A stretch of 16,670 nt of DNA from Candidatus Bathyarchaeota archaeon. GTDB taxonomy: Archaea; Thermoproteota; Bathyarchaeia; TCS64. Under the pieces are notes generated by a model, which saw only the letters and a list, made by a program, of their open reading frames with translations, was not told the DNA's origin and did no database searches. Made by a program: the position numbers and the translations under genes. Shown piece by piece: positions 12,935-16,670 of the stretch (positions are counted from its first letter, which is position 1; every line of letters begins with the position of its first letter). The DNA lies in contig DAOVEE010000018.1 in NCBI GenBank assembly GCA_030669135.1, positions 1-16,670 on the forward strand, read 5' to 3'.

Positions 12935-14950
12935 TCAGGAATCATTATCTGGGTAATGGATCTTGTAAACCAGGACGTACCCGTTTGGAGAAGCGTACAT
13001 TCTCTCGAAGTACTGTCTGTCAGCAATCCTGTACATCAGGTTCGCGATGGTTGAATCGAGGTACTTTTCTGTAGGCTGACCCGTGGTCGTGTTAAGATAC
13101 TCATCCAGGTCGAGCTTACCGATCTGGACCATCCAGGACCACTTGACGTCGTCGCCGACCCTGAGAGACTGGTAGAAGTTGTTCGGGTTGAACGCGTAGA
13201 AGACCACGATGTAGTCGGCGCCGTACCTCTCAAGCAGCTTTATGGACTCGTTCTGGGGTAGCATCATTATGTTGCCTATCATCGCGAGCTGTCTCTCCGT
13301 CTGGGTGGCCCCGTCAGCCATGGTGGTCTTGCCGGCCATGGCCTCGATCCAGTACCCGTAGTCCCACCAGCTGCAAATCACCTCGTCGTCATCCACGTTC
13401 TCCTTCATCCACTCCAGAGCCTCAGGCCAGTCCTTGGAGTACTCGCCGTTGATCAGGTACGGTATCCCGCTGTCCGCGAGGCTCGTGGGAGAGTCGGCTG
13501 CACTCACTGCCCTCCATATGCTGGGCATGAACCCGACGACCATGAACAGGATGAAGAATACGCCGAGGTACTTGTTGACCCCGAAGACGGCTCTGCGCCT
13601 TTTTTTCCTCCTGCTGCTGCCCTCCGGCTCAGCGGTCACGAAGAACGGCTTCGACACCTCAACAAGGCCGTACGCGCCCATGACGCAGGCGGGGGCTGCG
13701 AGGATCTGGCTTAGACGCACCATCACCCCTGCGAAGTAGAGGGACGTCAGGAAGAAGAGGGAGCCGTAGATGTTCTTCTCGTTCTGGTTCTTCATGGAGA
13801 AGAAGGTTCCGGCGGCGGCGAGGACGAGCACGGGGCCGAAGCTGTTGAAGAGGCTGGCCCACGCCACCACCTTGTTCTCTGCGACCGAGTTGTAGAGGGC
13901 GTTCTCTATGGAGGTGAAGGGGTTCAGCACCCTGAGGAACTTGTAGCCCATAGGTATTCTTATGCCGATGGCAGGCAGGAGGTAGATGGCTAGGACGCCG
14001 ACTATGATGGAAGCCCCTGCAAGGTTCGCAAGGAGCTTGACGTTTATCCTGTCCTTGACGAGTTCGTACCCCATCATCACAGGCACGAGGCCGAAGGCGG
14101 CTAGGTTATCTATGGTGAGAAGCGAGTTGACTCCGAGCCTTGGAACCATTATGACGATGAGGAACCCGAACCCGATGGTGAGGCAGTAGGTGAGCAGGTG
14201 TCTGGCCTCGAACCTCTCCGTGTAGAGTAGGATGAGCATGTACAGTATTAGAAGACCGGTCATGTACCGGGCGGCGCCCCAGGACGCGAAGATGTATCCG
14301 AGGGTCAGACCAGAGAGCACGCCGTAGGCCACGCGGTGCTCCAGCCTCCTCTTCTCGTCGATGGACCTCAGGAAGAATAGGCCGATGGTGACCATCGAGA
14401 ATATGCCGATGGTCTCCGTGTCGAAGAAGCCCAGCGTGGACCGGCCGAGGAAAGCCGGGTTCACGGCCATGAATATGGCGGCGAAGAGTCCGGTCGTTTT
14501 GCCCTTTAGCTCCTTACCGAAGAAGTAGCTGGAGATGCATGTCAGGGAGGCCATGAAGAGGGGGAAGTACAGGCACACGCTGTAGACGGTGGCCGACGGT
14601 ATGAGGGGTTTGATCACCATGTATAGGAGTGCCGCAGTGAAAGGGACGCCCGGGTACGCGCTGTTTGCCACGTTCCTGCCCATGGGGTACCAGCTGAGGG
14701 TGTCATGCCACGTACTCCACGACCCGAAGCCGTTCTCCACGACGTACTCCGTGGCCCTGTACTGGAACAACGGGTCGTAGCCAGTGAAGTAGGCCCCGTA
14801 CTGGAGGGGCAGCACCCTGATGAGCGCCGCGATTATCACGACGAGCGTCAGCGCCCCTAGCTCCATCGCCGTCGTCCGCGTCAACCTTAGTGGTATCTTG
14901 GATAGGCTGGACAAGGCGTTGGAGGGGCTCTCCGGTGTGTCCTCTGTCAA
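12935..14950 (-). CDS. aglB: Archaeal oligosaccharyltransferase AglB (Stt3 family)
   Basis: Membrane enzyme of 671 residues that transfers a lipid-linked glycan to Asn in N-x-S/T sites of secreted and surface proteins. A short cytoplasmic N-terminus precedes TM1 (29-48). About 13 membrane segments follow up to residue 478, then an extracytoplasmic globular domain. Catalytic features visible: first acidic motif GYDP (D59), second acidic motif DTE (177-179), an SVAE loop motif (355-358) and the acceptor-binding WWDYG (528-532). A basic KKRRRR stretch (449-453) lies in a cytoplasmic loop. The start is TTG 14950, with GGAG 11 nt before it (14962-14965) and TATA-like TTTAAATAA further up. The first ATG (14866) would leave only one residue before TM1. 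No glycosyltransferase or flippase gene adjoins it in this window. Confidence 0.95.
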   Translation of the reverse strand: MTEDTPESPSNALSSLSKIPLRLTRTTAMELGALTLVVIIAALIRVLPLQYGAYFTGYDPLFQYRATEYVVENGFGSWSTWHDTLSWYPMGRNVANSAYPGVPFTAALLYMVIKPLIPSATVYSVCLYFPLFMASLTCISSYFFGKELKGKTTGLFAAIFMAVNPAFLGRSTLGFFDTETIGIFSMVTIGLFFLRSIDEKRRLEHRVAYGVLSGLTLGYIFASWGAARYMTGLLILYMLILLYTERFEARHLLTYCLTIGFGFLIVIMVPRLGVNSLLTIDNLAAFGLVPVMMGYELVKDRINVKLLANLAGASIIVGVLAIYLLPAIGIRIPMGYKFLRVLNPFTSIENALYNSVAENKVVAWASLFNSFGPVLVLAAAGTFFSMKNQNEKNIYGSLFFLTSLYFAGVMVRLSQILAAPACVMGAYGLVEVSKPFFVTAEPEGSSRRKKRRRAVFGVNKYLGVFFILFMVVGFMPSIWRAVSAADSPTSLADSGIPYLINGEYSKDWPEALEWMKENVDDDEVICSWWDYGYWIEAMAGKTTMADGATQTERQLAMIGNIMMLPQNESIKLLERYGADYIVVFYAFNPNNFYQSLRVGDDVKWSWMVQIGKLDLDEYLNTTTGQPTEKYLDSTIANLMYRIADRQYFERMYASPNGYVLVYKIHYPDNDS

Positions 14951-14987
14951 TTTTTCTCGGACTCCGCTATTTAGGATACGATGGGCT

Positions 14988-14997
14988 CTTATTTAAA
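14988..14997 (-). promoter_or_regulatory. Putative TATA box of aglB
   Basis: Minus-strand TTTAAATAAG lies about 42 nt before TTG 14950, giving a leader of about 15 nt that would include the GGAG at 14962-14965. It supports the TTG start over the internal ATG. Confidence 0.45.
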
Positions 14998-15045
14998 TTG
15001 AGAATACTCGGCCACACGTGCTCCAAAGGTTTAGGGCTCTCAATT
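14996..15045. repeat. 8+8 inverted repeat in the aglB/PAC4-like divergent gap
   Basis: AATTGAGA (14996-15003) and TCTCAATT (15038-15045) are perfect complements 34 nt apart in the 139-bp gap between two divergent genes. The first arm overlaps the aglB TATA element. It may be paired regulator sites or chance. Confidence 0.3.
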
Positions 15046-15089
15046 AGTTCAGGGATAGGCTTAACAGTCGATGCACGTCTGAAAGTGTA

Positions 15090-15416
15090 ATGAGCCTCCA
15101 GTTCTCCACCGGCTCGATAGACCACGACGGTGTCGAGGTCCACGGCGCCTTAGCCGAGCTGGACAACGCCGTCATCGCACTGATCTGGTCGGGTGACAAG
15201 CCCCGTCTCGGCTCCATGACTGCCACGCTGCCCAACAGGGCCAGCAGCCAGCTCCTTGGGGACAGGGACGAGGTGCTGTCACGGATGGTGGGTGAGAGGC
15301 TTGCTTCACGTTACGGGAAACTCGTGCTTGTTTCCAGTAACCTTCCCATCGGCTTCCAGGCGGGGAGACCCCTGCTTGGGTTGATAGACGAGTTGGTTGG
15401 TGAAAGAGATGAGTGA
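15090..15416 (+). CDS. Small protein resembling proteasome assembly chaperone 4 (PAC4/PSMG4)
   Basis: A 108-residue soluble protein. Its pattern follows that of eukaryotic PAC4 as I remember it: a hydrophobic strand then W-x-G-x-x-P-x-L (W33, G35, P38, L40), S-x-L-L-G-D (53-58), R-L-A-x-(R/K)-x-x-K (70-77), V-S-x-N-L (81-85) and a C-terminal helix (95-105). In eukaryotes PAC3-PAC4 helps build the proteasome alpha ring; in archaea the role would be similar but is inferred. The alternative is an uncharacterised small archaeal protein with a chance fold similarity. A weak TATA-like CTTAACAG (15060-15067) lies about 27 nt before ATG 15090 and no ribosome binding site is seen, so the mRNA may be leaderless. 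It overlaps the start of the UbiD-family gene by 8 bp, so the two are co-expressed. Confidence 0.72.
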   Translation: MSLQFSTGSIDHDGVEVHGALAELDNAVIALIWSGDKPRLGSMTATLPNRASSQLLGDRDEVLSRMVGERLASRYGKLVLVSSNLPIGFQAGRPLLGLIDELVGERDE

Positions 15417-16670
15417 CCTGAGGTCTTTCTTGGAGGAGATAGACGACGAGGTGATCCGGATCAAGGAGCCCCTCAGCGTAAAGTATGAGATACCGGCGGC
15501 GCTACACAGGTTTGACGGGGGAAAGGTTCTCCTCTTCGAGAACCCAAAGGAGACAGGCACCAGGGTCGTGGGCGGCGTATGCGGGGCGAGGCACCGGATA
15601 CTGAAGGGAATGGGGCTCACCGCCGAGAACCTCTACGAAGGCATAATCCACGCGACTAAGAACCCGGTCAAGTGCAAGGTCGGGGACGGCCCCGTCAAGG
15701 AGGTCGTCGAGGAGGGTAGCCTCAAAGACATTCCAGTCCTGACACACTTCGAGGGCGACCCGGGGCCCTACATCACCTCCGGCATAGTGTACACCAGCGT
15801 CTCCGGCGGCGAGCAAGAGAACGTGAGCTTCCACAGACTCCTCGTCCTAGACGAGAGGAGGCTGGCCATACGCATCGTGCCGCGCCACCTCTACAGACTC
15901 ACGCAGCTGGCCAGCGAGGCTGGGCTGAGCAGCCTGGATGTGAGCGTCAGCATAGGGCTCCACCCCGCGACAATGATCGCCGGCAGCCTCACGGCGCCGT
16001 TTGGTGTGAGCGAGTTCGACGTCGTGAACAACTTCCACGGCGGCAGCCTCAAGCTTACGAGGTGCGAGCACGTGGACGCCTTGGCGCCGGCGGACGCGGA
16101 GCTGGTGCTGGAGGGCAAGCTATGGATAGACGAGAAGGTGACGGAGGGACCCTTCGTGGACCTCTCGGGCACCTTCGACGTCCAGAGGCAGCAGCCCATC
16201 ATAGAGGTGGTGGGGGTGATGCACCGCGAGGACTACGTCTACCAGGGGCTGCTCCCCGCAGGCTCCGAGCACAGGCTCATGATGGGGATGCCTCAGGAGC
16301 CTAGGATATGGGAGTACGTGAGGGGCGTCGTCCCCAACGTGAGGGGCGTTAACCTGACGGTGGGTGGCATGGGGTGGCTCCACTGCATGGTCAGCTTCGA
16401 GAAGTTCAGGGAGGGCGATCCCAAGAACGTCTTGATGGCGATATTCGCGGCGCACCCTAGCCTCAAGCACGCCGTGGTCGTGGACAGCGACATCGATCCC
16501 TTTGACATGCAGCAGGTGGAGTGGGCTATAGCGACCCGGTTCAAGGGAGACGAGGACCTATTGCTGGTGCCCAACGTCAGGGTGTCGAGCCTGGACCCGG
16601 CGGCCGACCAGGAGAAGGAGCTTGGGTGCAAGGTGGGGATCGACGCGACGCGGCCCATGTTCAAGGACCC
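15409..16670 (+). CDS. UbiD-family prenylated-FMN decarboxylase (partial, C-terminus outside window)
   Basis: The first 420 codons of a UbiD-family (de)carboxylase, which uses prenylated FMN made by a UbiX partner. ATG 15409 overlaps the preceding stop codon (ATGAGTGA), with GGTGA (15399-15403) 5 nt before it. Family landmarks: GPYITSGIVY (119-128), NVSFHRLLVLDERRLAIRIVPRHL (138-161, cofactor region), AELVLEG (230-236), EGPFVDLSG (246-254), VVVDSDIDPFD (356-366) and WAIATRFKGDEDLL (372-385). Archaea use one UbiD homologue as anhydromevalonate phosphate decarboxylase in their modified mevalonate pathway; others act on aromatic acids. EGPFVDLSG instead of EGPFGEFTG shows it is not a bacterial-type ubiquinone UbiD. 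I lean towards the mevalonate role, moderately. Full UbiD proteins end not far beyond this point. Confidence 0.9.
   Translation, partial: MSDLRSFLEEIDDEVIRIKEPLSVKYEIPAALHRFDGGKVLLFENPKETGTRVVGGVCGARHRILKGMGLTAENLYEGIIHATKNPVKCKVGDGPVKEVVEEGSLKDIPVLTHFEGDPGPYITSGIVYTSVSGGEQENVSFHRLLVLDERRLAIRIVPRHLYRLTQLASEAGLSSLDVSVSIGLHPATMIAGSLTAPFGVSEFDVVNNFHGGSLKLTRCEHVDALAPADAELVLEGKLWIDEKVTEGPFVDLSGTFDVQRQQPIIEVVGVMHREDYVYQGLLPAGSEHRLMMGMPQEPRIWEYVRGVVPNVRGVNLTVGGMGWLHCMVSFEKFREGDPKNVLMAIFAAHPSLKHAVVVDSDIDPFDMQQVEWAIATRFKGDEDLLLVPNVRVSSLDPAADQEKELGCKVGIDATRPMFKD

Noticed and set aside
1..16670. CRISPR array, tRNA/rRNA genes, insertion sequences, integrase or attachment sites
   Set aside because: No regularly spaced repeats, cloverleaf-like intergenic segments or transposase frames were seen. 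The gaps are too short (about 165 bp or less) for most of these.

Overview
The window is a gene-dense piece of an archaeal chromosome. The archaeal evidence is direct: initiation factor aIF5B, ribosomal protein S6e, a two-ring Cdc48/VAT ATPase, an AglB/Stt3 oligosaccharyltransferase, the coenzyme F420 enzyme CofE, and promoters with A/T-rich TATA boxes about 25-30 nt before the start codons. The DNA is GC-rich, with many AGG and ATA codons and some TTG or GTG starts. A TACK-type lineage such as Bathyarchaeia, or a relative, would fit, but I cannot fix the lineage from sequence alone.

Layout. 1-519 (-): 5' part of an unrecognised gene with a ribbon-helix-helix-like N-terminus; it runs off the window. 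586-1332 (-): cofE. 1455-2516 (+): nitrilase, convergent with and overlapping an OFA-like MFS transporter (2497-3759, -). 3831-4538 (+): SerB-like HAD phosphatase, followed by a possible 28-codon ORF. 4648-5826 (+): a second MFS transporter, convergent with and overlapping a gene for an ACT-like protein (5806-6462, -). 6628-9328 (+): hsp20-cdc48, a protein quality-control operon. 9395-11604 (+): aIF5B-S6e, a translation operon. 11613-12801 (-): two tandem PhoU/TrkA-C regulators. 12935-14950 (-): aglB. 15090-16670 (+): a small protein resembling proteasome assembly chaperone PAC4, overlapping a UbiD-family decarboxylase cut by the window end.

How the genes fit together. The centre is housekeeping: a small heat-shock protein hands over to an unfoldase, and nearby lies a candidate proteasome-assembly factor, all on the proteolysis/quality-control axis. 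Translation initiation and S6e are co-transcribed. The left part is metabolic and transport (F420 maturation, nitrile hydrolysis, two permeases). The right part holds S-layer/secreted protein N-glycosylation, cation-transport regulation and a prenylated-FMN decarboxylase that may belong to the archaeal mevalonate route.

No gap between genes exceeds about 165 bases once the real genes are placed. I found no tRNA, rRNA, CRISPR array, insertion sequence or integrase. The most interesting non-coding signals are a perfect 9+9 inverted repeat with extra TGACAT half-sites between the ACT-like gene and hsp20, a perfect 6+6 palindrome upstream of the ribbon-helix-helix-like gene, and a 7+7 inverted repeat bracketing the aIF5B TATA box. 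I did not find a clearly new multi-gene system.
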